A DNA stretch of 33,434 nucleotides from Macromonas bipunctata (GTDB taxonomy: Bacteria; Pseudomonadota; Gammaproteobacteria; Burkholderiales; Burkholderiaceae_C). The position numbers were made by a program, and so were the translations under genes. The notes under the pieces are model-generated. The model saw nothing but the letters and a program-made list of their open reading frames with translations, did not search any database and was not told where the DNA came from. Positions within the stretch are counted from its first letter, which is position 1, and each line of letters opens with the position of its first letter. This document shows positions 1 through 12,663 of this stretch, piece by piece. Location of the stretch: positions 1 through 33,434 of the forward strand of contig NZ_NWBQ01000041.1 of NCBI RefSeq assembly GCF_002837135.1, written 5' to 3'.

Positions 1-194
1 GTGCCATGCTTGAGCTCCAGGTACTCGCCCAGCCACGCCTGGTGATCTTCGGCCCAGTCAGCGATCTCCACCCAGTTGTTGCAGCCGCACAGCACGGCAC
101 CCAGCGCCATAAAGATCATCTCGCGCAGGTCGTGGCGCTGCGCCGGCCCCGTGCGCGGGTCGGGCAACTCCGCGAAGGCTTCCCACAAGTCCAT
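1..194 (-). CDS. ISAs1-family transposase, N-terminal fragment (64 codons visible)
   Basis: Starts at ATG 194-192 with AAGGAG six bases upstream and runs off the left window edge. The protein begins MDLWEAFAELPDPRTG and contains ALGAVLCGCNNWVEIADWAE, the DDE_Tnp_1-associated N-terminal domain typical of ISAs1/IS4-like transposases (a PDPR motif, then a hydrophobic helix ending in a Cys-rich turn and WVEI). The catalytic DDE domain is not in view, so activity cannot be judged. The ribosome binding site is part of an inverted repeat at 198-231 that could restrict translation. Confidence 0.85.
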   Translation of the reverse strand, partial: MDLWEAFAELPDPRTGPAQRHDLREMIFMALGAVLCGCNNWVEIADWAEDHQAWLGEYLELKHG

Positions 195-197
195 CTT

Positions 198-231
198 TGG
201 CTCCTTTTGACGGTTGGTACTCAAGGAGCCA
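198..231 (-). promoter_or_regulatory. Inverted repeat covering the transposase ribosome binding site
   Basis: TGGCTCCTT (198-206) and AAGGAGCCA (223-231) are perfect 9-bp arms around a 16-nt loop. On the transposase mRNA the 3' arm contains AAGGAG, the Shine-Dalgarno sequence six bases before the start codon, so a folded message would hide it. Several IS elements use such a repeat near their end to prevent expression from transcripts entering from outside. Here gltBD transcription runs towards the element. The structure is visible; the regulatory role is inferred. Confidence 0.5.
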
Positions 232-260
232 TTCTTTCATCTCACGCCAGCAGCGGGGGG

Positions 261-283
261 AAAATTCAAATGCGATTGCCCTG
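261..283 (-). repeat. Terminal inverted repeat of the ISAs1-family element (one end)
   Basis: Read on the minus strand it begins CAGGGCAATCGCATTTGAAT, with outermost base 283. The CAGGG start matches the family's usual end. The partner repeat is outside the window, so the inner boundary is approximate. Confidence 0.6.
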
Positions 284-336
284 TGACACGGCACTGGCAC
301 GGACGGGGTGGCGCCCCGCATCGGTCTGGGCAGGCG

Positions 337-1818
<1,482 letters not shown>

Positions 1819-1831
1819 GTTGATTCCTTTG

Positions 1832-1862
1832 CGGGGCGGCGCACCGCACTGGGGCCGCCCCG
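1832..1862 (-). other. GC-rich stem-loop between gltB and gltD
   Basis: CGGGGCGGC (1832-1840) and GCCGCCCCG (1854-1862) form a perfect 9-bp stem with a 13-nt loop. No T-run follows in the direction of transcription; the gltD ribosome binding site comes next instead. It is therefore not a standard terminator. It may slow 3' decay of the gltB part of the message, or tune gltD translation. The structure is visible; the role is inferred. Confidence 0.55.
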
Positions 1863-1889
1863 TTGTTTGAGTTGGTGGATTGAGCAGGC

Positions 1890-6614
<4,725 letters not shown>

Positions 6615-6703
6615 GCCAAACTCCTCAGGCAGATAAATCAATGCGAACAGCATAAGGCATAGCAAGACGAATGCCAAGTGAAATAAATGGGGTCATAACC
6701 CAT

Positions 6704-6732
6704 ATTTAAGGTTTAGTTCATACGCTTGTCAT
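6704..6732 (-). promoter_or_regulatory. Candidate sigma-70 promoter of gltBD
   Basis: On the minus strand ATGACA (6732-6727, five of six against TTGACA) is followed, after exactly 17 bp, by TTAAAT (6709-6704, four of six against TATAAT). The predicted RNA start near 6697 gives a leader of about 83 nt before the gltB GTG. A weak dyad with ATGGG/CCCAT arms (6687-6703) lies at the predicted start and could be an operator. Found by eye; no transcription data. Confidence 0.4.
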
Positions 6733-6738
6733 AAATTA

Positions 6739-6801
6739 GGGACGGATTATTTTGTCTGACCACGACCCCACAGACGGCTTCGCCTGGCCTACACGTGGTC
6801 A
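6739..6801 (-). repeat. REP-like hairpin plus AT-rich tail downstream of the RAYT gene
   Basis: Starting 3 bp after the RAYT stop, CGTGGTCA (6794-6801) and TGACCACG (6757-6764) form perfect 8-bp arms around 29 nt that include a small GGC-TTC-GCC hairpin. Immediately beyond, on the minus strand, is GACAAAATAATCCGTCCC (6756-6739). RAYT transposases are known to be linked to REP hairpins with a conserved flank, and this layout fits one end of such a unit. A near copy of the tail occurs at 22502-22519. Whether it is recognised by the transposase is not shown. Confidence 0.45.
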
Positions 6802-6803
6802 AC

Positions 6804-7502
6804 TCAAGTGGGTGGTGGTGCCACACGCGGACGGCCAGGGCGGGCCTTTTGCAGCCGTCGGGGGGTGCGCAAACCCAACCGCGCCAGAAACGCGGTATCG
6901 CCCAGTGCCCAGCCTTTCAAAGCGGCATCGGTCAACGCGCGCAGTTGTTCGCTGTCGATGCCGCGTTCCACGGCCTGTGCGTAGGCGGCCTCGCGGGCAA
7001 ACGGGGTGTTGCCCAGTGTCCACAACACCGGGGGTGGCGTGAGCCATTTGTCGTGGCGCAACCCAATGTAGTGCGCGTGGCTGGACCACAGGTACGCTCG
7101 TGGTGCCAGCACCCAACCCGCACGCACCGGATTGAGGTCGATGTACACCATGCAGGGCAACAAAAAATGCTCTGGATCCAACACCGTGCAACGGTAGCGC
7201 CCTTCCCACAACGTGCCACTGCGCTGGTGCCGCTGGTTGAAACGGCGCACATAAGTGCGGCCCAACGACTGCATCAACCGCGACAAACCGCCCTCTTGCT
7301 GCGGCGTGAGCAACAAATGGACGTGGTTGTCCATCAACACATACGCATGGACATGCACCTGCTCACGTGGGGCGTATTCGGCCAACAACGCCAGCCACGT
7401 CTGACGGTCATGATCGTCCACAAAAATGGGCTGCTGGTTGTTGCCGCGCAACACCACATGGTGCGGCAGACCAGTCACCGTCAAACGGGGCAAACGCGCC
7501 AT
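6804..7502 (-). CDS. REP-associated tyrosine (RAYT / IS200-like, Y1 HUH) transposase
   Basis: 232 residues of the Y1_Tnp (COG1943) family, single-strand DNA endonucleases that act on REP hairpins. The HUH motif is His60-Val-His62 in MDNHVHLLLTP. The probable catalytic tyrosine is Tyr120 in MVYIDLNPVRAGW, the family's signature. Further family marks are FVDDHDR near 27-33 and GTLWEGRYR near 96-104. The frame is intact and key residues are present, so it may be active. The ATG start has AAGGAG five bases upstream. It begins 20 bp after the MFS gene stop and could be read from the same message. A REP-like inverted repeat begins 3 bp after the stop. No second end is seen upstream, so this looks like a domesticated RAYT, not a complete insertion sequence. 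Confidence 0.88.
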   Translation of the reverse strand: MARLPRLTVTGLPHHVVLRGNNQQPIFVDDHDRQTWLALLAEYAPREQVHVHAYVLMDNHVHLLLTPQQEGGLSRLMQSLGRTYVRRFNQRHQRSGTLWEGRYRCTVLDPEHFLLPCMVYIDLNPVRAGWVLAPRAYLWSSHAHYIGLRHDKWLTPPPVLWTLGNTPFAREAAYAQAVERGIDSEQLRALTDAALKGWALGDTAFLARLGLRTPRRLQKARPGRPRVAPPPT

Positions 7503-7522
7503 GTGCTCTCCTTACTGCACGC

Positions 7523-8740
7523 TCAAGCCGCGCCAGCCATGCGCTGGACTTGGCGTTGCAGCAACACCGCCAACGCCACGCCACACAGCGAGCACGCGCC
7601 CGTCACCCACCAAGTGTGGTGCCAGCCACCGGCCTGCACGGCCAACCACGCCACCAGCGGTGGCCCAAAAAATTGCCCCAGCGACGAACCTTGCTGCATC
7701 CATCCCACCGTGGTGGACACCGTGTGCGCGCTGGGTGCCAACCGCACCGCCAACCCGAACAACGTGCCGGGCACCAACCCGCCCACCGCCGAGAACAACA
7801 ACACCGCCACGTACTGCCACAGCGGCCCGGCTTCGGGGCTGAAAGTCACGACCGCGCCCAGCGCCATCGTCAAATAGCCGACAACGAGCAACACACCTGG
7901 CGGCATACCGTGCGACAGCAACCGGCCCGCCGCAATGTTGCCCACCAGATTGATACCTGCCGCACCGGCGCTCAACACCCCCACCACCGCAGGCGACCAA
8001 CCGGCTTGCGTGTACACCGTGGGCAAAAAACCCACCACCGCCAGCCATTGACCGGAATACATCAAAAATCCCAGTGCCACCAGCCACGGAGCACGCGAAG
8101 TCAACGTCAGGTGCAAACGCTGCCACATGGATTGCGACGGCGCACCGGGCTGTGCCGCATCCGGGGGCACATGCCGCCACAACAACATCGCAAACACCGC
8201 CACCAGCAGCGCCAACACCGCCCAACTGATGCGCCAGCCCAACGCCACATACGCCAATGGCCCGATCAACAACGCAGTGCCCGCCCCAATCGACATGTAG
8301 GAGCCCCAAAAACCCAATGCCCGGCTCAACACTTGGGGTTCATGCAGCAGGCGGCGCAACAGCCCCGGCGCGGGCAACACCGTCAACAAAAACCCCAGTC
8401 CTTCCAGCGCACGGGTCAGCAACAGCATCTCCACACTGCCCGACAAGGCCCCCAAGCCACTGGCCAATGCCAACAAGCCCAGCCCCCACAACATCACACG
8501 GCGCGGCCCCACGCGGTCGGCCAACATGCCGACGGGAGCCCCCAACAGCATGCCCGCCATCTGCACCAGCGCCAGCAGAAAGCCCGCCTGCACCAGCGTC
8601 ACGCCCAGCGCGTCCTTGAGCACCGGAATGGCGGGCGGCAACTTGCCCACGTGCAGGGCGCCCACAATTCCGACCGCCACCACCAGCGCGGCCGCGCGCT
8701 CGGGGTTCAGGTGCCGGGCGGCGGGTGTCGTCGCAACCAT
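7523..8740 (-). CDS. Major facilitator superfamily transporter
   Basis: About 405 residues with some twelve hydrophobic segments and an MFS motif A-like loop, GMLADRVGPRRVM, between helices 2 and 3. The style resembles CynX/NimT-like MFS proteins, but the substrate cannot be told. The start is taken as ATG 8740, one base after the aroB stop (TGACATG), which suggests translational coupling. A TTG at 8764 would overlap aroB by 23 bp and add eight residues; a GAGGTGA lies against it, so this alternative is possible. It sits between aroB and the RAYT gene on one strand. A link to aromatic metabolites is only a guess from position. Confidence 0.85.
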   Translation of the reverse strand: MVATTPAARHLNPERAAALVVAVGIVGALHVGKLPPAIPVLKDALGVTLVQAGFLLALVQMAGMLLGAPVGMLADRVGPRRVMLWGLGLLALASGLGALSGSVEMLLLTRALEGLGFLLTVLPAPGLLRRLLHEPQVLSRALGFWGSYMSIGAGTALLIGPLAYVALGWRISWAVLALLVAVFAMLLWRHVPPDAAQPGAPSQSMWQRLHLTLTSRAPWLVALGFLMYSGQWLAVVGFLPTVYTQAGWSPAVVGVLSAGAAGINLVGNIAAGRLLSHGMPPGVLLVVGYLTMALGAVVTFSPEAGPLWQYVAVLLFSAVGGLVPGTLFGLAVRLAPSAHTVSTTVGWMQQGSSLGQFFGPPLVAWLAVQAGGWHHTWWVTGACSLCGVALAVLLQRQVQRMAGAA

Positions 8741-8741
8741 G

Positions 8742-9860
8742 TCAGGCGGCGCAACAGGCTGCAATCACCTCGGTCACCAACGCATCGGGTGCGCCACACA
8801 CTTGCGCCTGACCCTGGCCATTGACCAACACAAACTTGATCTCGCCCGCCTCGGCCTTCTTGTCCACGCGCATCAGCTCCAGGTAGCGTTCGGCGTTGCG
8901 CGCAGCATCCAGCACCGGCGCGCGCACGGGTAACCCCGCCGCCGCCACTAACGCCTTGAGCTGCGCCACCTGCTCAGCCGACAGCAACCCCAGCCGTTGC
9001 GACAGCGTGGCCGCCATCACCATGCCACAGCCCACGGCCTCGCCATGCAGCCAGGCGCCGTAGCCCAGACCGGCCTCGATGGCGTGACCGAAGGTATGGC
9101 CAAAGTTCAAAATAGCGCGCAGGCCCGATTCGCGCTCATCCTGCCCCACCACCTCGGCCTTGATCTCGCAACTGCGCTGCACCGCGCAGGCCAACACCGC
9201 CGCATCGCGCGCACGCAACGCAGACAAGTTGGCAGCGATCCAATCCAAGAACGCCAAATCGTAGATCGGACCGTACTTGATGACCTCGGCCAGCCCGGCG
9301 CTGAGTTCGCGCTCCGGCAGGGTGTTGAGCGTGTCCAGATCGCACACCACGCGCACCGGCTGGTAGAACGCGCCAATCATGTTCTTGCCCAGCGGGTGGT
9401 TGATGGCGGTTTTGCCCCCCACCGACGAATCCACCTGCGCCAACAACGTGGTGGGCACCTGCACAAACGGCACGCCACGCATGTAACACGCAGCGGCAAA
9501 ACCCGTCATATCCCCCACGACACCACCCCCCAGCGCAAACAGCACCGTCTTGCGGTCACAGCCGTGGCCCAACAGCGCGTCAAAAATCAGGTTCAGCGAT
9601 TCCCAAGTCTTGTACGCCTCACCATCGGGCAACGTCACCACATGCACCTGCGGATAATGCGGGGCCAACGCGGTCTGCAAGCGCGCCGCGTACAACGGGC
9701 CAACGGTGTCGTTGGTCACAATCACCGCCGCCGTGGCCTTGGGCAACCCAGCCCAAGTCTGCGGCTGATCGATCAAATTCTGGCCAATCAGGATAGGGTA
9801 ACTGCGCTCGCCTAACGCAATCGAAACGGTGGCGGCGGAAATGGAAGAAGTGGTGCTCAT
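8742..9860 (-). CDS. aroB: 3-dehydroquinate synthase
   Basis: 372 residues, a normal length. It catalyses the second shikimate-pathway step, DAHP to 3-dehydroquinate, with NAD and a divalent metal in the cytoplasm. Visible motifs: DGEAYKTW; the glycine-rich [46 protein letters not shown]; and the metal-binding residues in AEVIKYGPI (Glu), [11 protein letters not shown] (His) and WLHGEAV (His). The ATG at 9860 overlaps the aroK stop in ATGA, so translation is coupled. The order aroK-aroB behind pilMNOPQ is standard in beta- and gammaproteobacteria. The stop is one base before the MFS start. Confidence 0.97.
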   Translation of the reverse strand: MSTTSSISAATVSIALGERSYPILIGQNLIDQPQTWAGLPKATAAVIVTNDTVGPLYAARLQTALAPHYPQVHVVTLPDGEAYKTWESLNLIFDALLGHGCDRKTVLFALGGGVVGDMTGFAAACYMRGVPFVQVPTTLLAQVDSSVGGKTAINHPLGKNMIGAFYQPVRVVCDLDTLNTLPERELSAGLAEVIKYGPIYDLAFLDWIAANLSALRARDAAVLACAVQRSCEIKAEVVGQDERESGLRAILNFGHTFGHAIEAGLGYGAWLHGEAVGCGMVMAATLSQRLGLLSAEQVAQLKALVAAAGLPVRAPVLDAARNAERYLELMRVDKKAEAGEIKFVLVNGQGQAQVCGAPDALVTEVIAACCAA

Positions 9861-10417
9861 GCGACAAGTTTAGGCGAAGGTGCAACCGGAGCGGACGGGA
9901 CGGGCCACACACCGGCCAGCTCCAGCTGCATCAGGATCATGTTGGTCAGCGTATTGACCGACGGACGGCCCACGTCAATGGTGAAATGCGCCGCTTCGCG
10001 GTACAGCGGGTCGCGCTGCGCATACAGATCACGCAGACGTTGCAACGGATCGGCCACCAACAACAGCGGACGGCTGCGGTCGTGCTGCACGCGGCGGTAC
10101 ACCTCCTCGGGCGTGGAACGCAGGTACACCACTTGGGTGCGGTCGTGCAGCATCTGGCGGTTGACCGGACGCAGCACCGTACCACCGCCGGTGGACAGCA
10201 CGCACGGCTGACCGCGCGTCAGTTCGTCGGTGATCTGCTGCTCGAAGTCGCGGAAACGCTCCTCACCCTCACGCTCAAAAAACTCCCGAATCGAACAGCC
10301 CAGCCGTTCCTCAATGACATGATCAGAATCAATGAACGGCAACTGCAAGCGCCGCGCCAACTGCCGACCGATGGTCGATTTGCCTGCGCCGGGCAGGCCT
10401 ACAAGTGCAATAACCAA
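9857..10417 (-). CDS. aroK: Shikimate kinase
   Basis: 186 residues. It phosphorylates shikimate to shikimate 3-phosphate using ATP. The Walker A motif GLPGAGKST is at 7-15, the substrate-binding DSDHVIE follows near 31-37, the [10 protein letters not shown] loop near 75, and the lid arginines lie in HDRSRPLLL. The start is an unusual TTG at 10417-10415, supported by AGAGGT five bases upstream and by the family's normal N-terminus (here [10 protein letters not shown]). No in-frame ATG is available between the upstream stop and the P-loop. It overlaps aroB by 4 bp. In most relatives aroK directly follows pilQ; here a large lipoprotein gene intervenes, 19 bp upstream. Confidence 0.95.
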   Translation of the reverse strand: MVIALVGLPGAGKSTIGRQLARRLQLPFIDSDHVIEERLGCSIREFFEREGEERFRDFEQQITDELTRGQPCVLSTGGGTVLRPVNRQMLHDRTQVVYLRSTPEEVYRRVQHDRSRPLLLVADPLQRLRDLYAQRDPLYREAAHFTIDVGRPSVNTLTNMILMQLELAGVWPVPSAPVAPSPKLVA

Positions 10418-10436
10418 AACTTACCTCTGTTGGCAA

Positions 10437-12638
10437 TCAGGGAGCTGGAACATCCACCGAGAAAGTGCTGGTTTTTGAAGCACCACCCGAAGTTACCGTG
10501 ACAGAGAAATCAACAGATTCACCGACACCTGTACATTTTTCAAGCAATGCGGTGTGAATTGTGGGTTCGGTGCTGTTACCAATCACGCTGCCAGACAAAG
10601 TGGCCGCACATTTACCACCATCTGGCTGACGCACCTTAACGGCAATTGTTGCATTTGCGGGTAATGGATTGCCGTTCCAGTCTGCCAAACGGACGCTGAT
10701 GCCTGTATTAGCACACGAGCTGACTTGGGTTTGGTACTTACCCAGTATCGTGTCGTCGTATTTTTTTTCATTCCCGGCCACGGAATGTCGACAGGTTCCT
10801 ACCTGTTGTGCAGACGGAAAGCCAATTTCCCCACCAGAAAACACCACAGTGGCGGCACGCCGTACCTTGTGGATAGTGTAGTAACGCATAGTACCGCTGC
10901 CATCATCAGGCTTGACCCCACTACCATTCCACTGGCTGTTACAGGTATCCTGCACAGACATTACATCATTCATAGGAGAATTTTTTGCATTCTCACCAGC
11001 AATACAAGACAGACTACCTACAGCATCTTTCGATACAGAATAAGTCACTTCACCATCATTGGTATTTACAATTGCATTGGCAAATGACACGTTAAACTCC
11101 CCATCTTCGGTTTTGTCAAGATATGGTTTACCCAAATCTTCAAACAGTTCCCCGGGGTCATATCGGTTATTATTGTTGGAATCCACGAATGACTCCTCAC
11201 CATCAGCCATTGCCAGCACCGTCACCCGGCCCGGACGGAGTTCTCCACCGGTAGTACCCCGAGGCCGGTAATCCTGTCCGATCAGTTTTACAGTACAGGA
11301 GCCTTTGCTGATGATGCAACTGCTGCTGCCATCGGAATTAATCTGTCCACCTTCGGTCACAAAGGTGACAGGGGTGCCATCCGGCACCGGATTGCCCTGA
11401 CGGTCGGCAGCGAATACCGAAATGTCGATGGTGTTGCCGCTAAAGGTATCGGTAAAACCGGCACCAACGTGGAAGTTAGGTTGCGAAACCGCCAAGTCGA
11501 AGAACCGCTGCGTCGGCAAACCCGTTTGTACCGTCAGAATATTGGAATCGGTGTAGATACCACCATCGTCGAGCTGGGCACGCACCTGTACGGTGGTGGG
11601 CTGGGTACCACCACAGACTGAGAACGTTACCTCACCCGTGCCAGCCGCTGAAACGCCCGATGTGCTGGCCTCGCAGAAGTTGACTCCACCCGCATCCCCT
11701 ACCAGAGATACAGATACGTTCTTGCCCTGCACCGGCTGACCGTTGGCATCCACCACCTTGAAAGTCAGTAGCGAGGAGCGTGTACCCGGCGAGTCTTGCT
11801 GGTAGATGATCGGCGGATTGGCGCTGACAAACCGCACTCCAGTCACGGGCGGGGCAGTCACACTGTAATTGCCTGCGACAGTGGTTGCACCTGTGGTGGC
11901 CGCCCACACCGTGCAGTAGTCGCCGGTGGCGTTGGTCTGCACCACCGCGCTGGCCTTGCCCGCGTTGTCCACCAGCGCACTTTCGGGTGAAACGGTACCG
12001 CAATTGCTGGTAAAAGCCACCGCCACGGAGTTGGATACAGCGTCCTGACCATTGACGCTAACCTTCACGCTAACATTGACCGACTGCCCCTTTTGCACAG
12101 GTTCTTGTGTGAAAGGAGGCTCAGGAGGCTCAATCTTGAGCTCATTCAGAACAACGTTGCCGGCATTGATCTGCAAATCAAAGGTTTGGGTGGCTTCCTT
12201 GCCATCCACGTTGGTCTTAACAGTAGCACGCACGGCCCCTTGTGAGGACACCGATTTAGGTGTCAAGGTAAACCGGGCAACGCCATTGGCATCGGTCAGA
12301 ATGGTTCCCGACACGGGCGATAGAGCAGCCAATTCGACACTGTCAAGTTCCACAGTAACACGCTTGTAGGTCAGGGCCTGACCCTGAGCGTTTTTCAACG
12401 TGACTTGCAAGGTGCGGGTTTCAGTTTGTGAGAGCACAGGAGCAGTTAGCGGCGTGCCGCTCGCATCCAACAATTGCACACCCAACACAGGCAAACTGGT
12501 GTCAGTAGATCCTGTTCCAGTAGTCCCGGTATTGCTACCCGTGCCACTGGAAGGCGTACCGGCATCACCCCCACCACCACCACAAGCGGCCAACACTGCC
12601 AGTGCCAACGCCGAAAAAGTTAATTTTAGTTGTGTCAT
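10437..12638 (-). CDS. Large Ig-like (Big_1-type) lipoprotein, function unknown
   Basis: 733 residues from ATG 12638; an ATG nine bases earlier (12647) is also possible, but the GGA spacing suits the second. A lipoprotein signal MTQLKLTFSALALAVLAAC puts the lipidated Cys at 19, followed by a Gly/Ser/Thr-rich linker (about 20-47). The rest is beta-rich repeats of about 100 residues resembling intimin/invasin-type bacterial Ig domains, with recurrent D-A-N-G-Q and D-x-x-G-x-A phrases. Near the C-terminal third, VDSNNNNRYDPGE is an EF-hand-like, possibly calcium-binding loop. Paired cysteines suggest disulfides in the later domains. It lies between pilQ and aroK on the same strand with short gaps, so it may be surface-exposed and pilus-linked. 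Its C-terminal half is clearly AT-richer than its neighbours (22 of 60 bases G/C in 11041-11100, against 44 of 60 in 16561-16620 in pilN). Confidence 0.85.
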   Translation of the reverse strand: MTQLKLTFSALALAVLAACGGGGGDAGTPSSGTGSNTGTTGTGSTDTSLPVLGVQLLDASGTPLTAPVLSQTETRTLQVTLKNAQGQALTYKRVTVELDSVELAALSPVSGTILTDANGVARFTLTPKSVSSQGAVRATVKTNVDGKEATQTFDLQINAGNVVLNELKIEPPEPPFTQEPVQKGQSVNVSVKVSVNGQDAVSNSVAVAFTSNCGTVSPESALVDNAGKASAVVQTNATGDYCTVWAATTGATTVAGNYSVTAPPVTGVRFVSANPPIIYQQDSPGTRSSLLTFKVVDANGQPVQGKNVSVSLVGDAGGVNFCEASTSGVSAAGTGEVTFSVCGGTQPTTVQVRAQLDDGGIYTDSNILTVQTGLPTQRFFDLAVSQPNFHVGAGFTDTFSGNTIDISVFAADRQGNPVPDGTPVTFVTEGGQINSDGSSSCIISKGSCTVKLIGQDYRPRGTTGGELRPGRVTVLAMADGEESFVDSNNNNRYDPGELFEDLGKPYLDKTEDGEFNVSFANAIVNTNDGEVTYSVSKDAVGSLSCIAGENAKNSPMNDVMSVQDTCNSQWNGSGVKPDDGSGTMRYYTIHKVRRAATVVFSGGEIGFPSAQQVGTCRHSVAGNEKKYDDTILGKYQTQVSSCANTGISVRLADWNGNPLPANATIAVKVRQPDGGKCAATLSGSVIGNSTEPTIHTALLEKCTGVGESVDFSVTVTSGGASKTSTFSVDVPAP

Positions 12639-12663
12639 GTACTGCATTCCGTCTCAGGGTATC

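Larger units (their letters stand above)
1..283 (-). mobile_element. ISAs1-family insertion sequence, cut by the window edge
   Basis: The 5' part of an insertion sequence on the minus strand. Its outer end is read as position 283: on the minus strand the sequence starts CAGGGCAATCGCATTTGAAT, the CAGGG-type terminal repeat of ISAs1-family elements. The transposase starts 89 nt inside. The other end and the rest of the gene lie outside the window, so the second terminal repeat and any target duplication cannot be checked. The element sits 53 bp beyond the gltD stop, in the same transcription direction as gltBD. Family assignment rests on the transposase N-terminus plus the end sequence. Confidence 0.8.

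Noticed and set aside
304-318. Hairpin CGGGG-TGGCG-CCCCG between gltD and the IS as a terminator
   Set aside because: Only a 5-bp stem with no T-run in the gltD direction; in GC-rich sequence such stems are common by chance.
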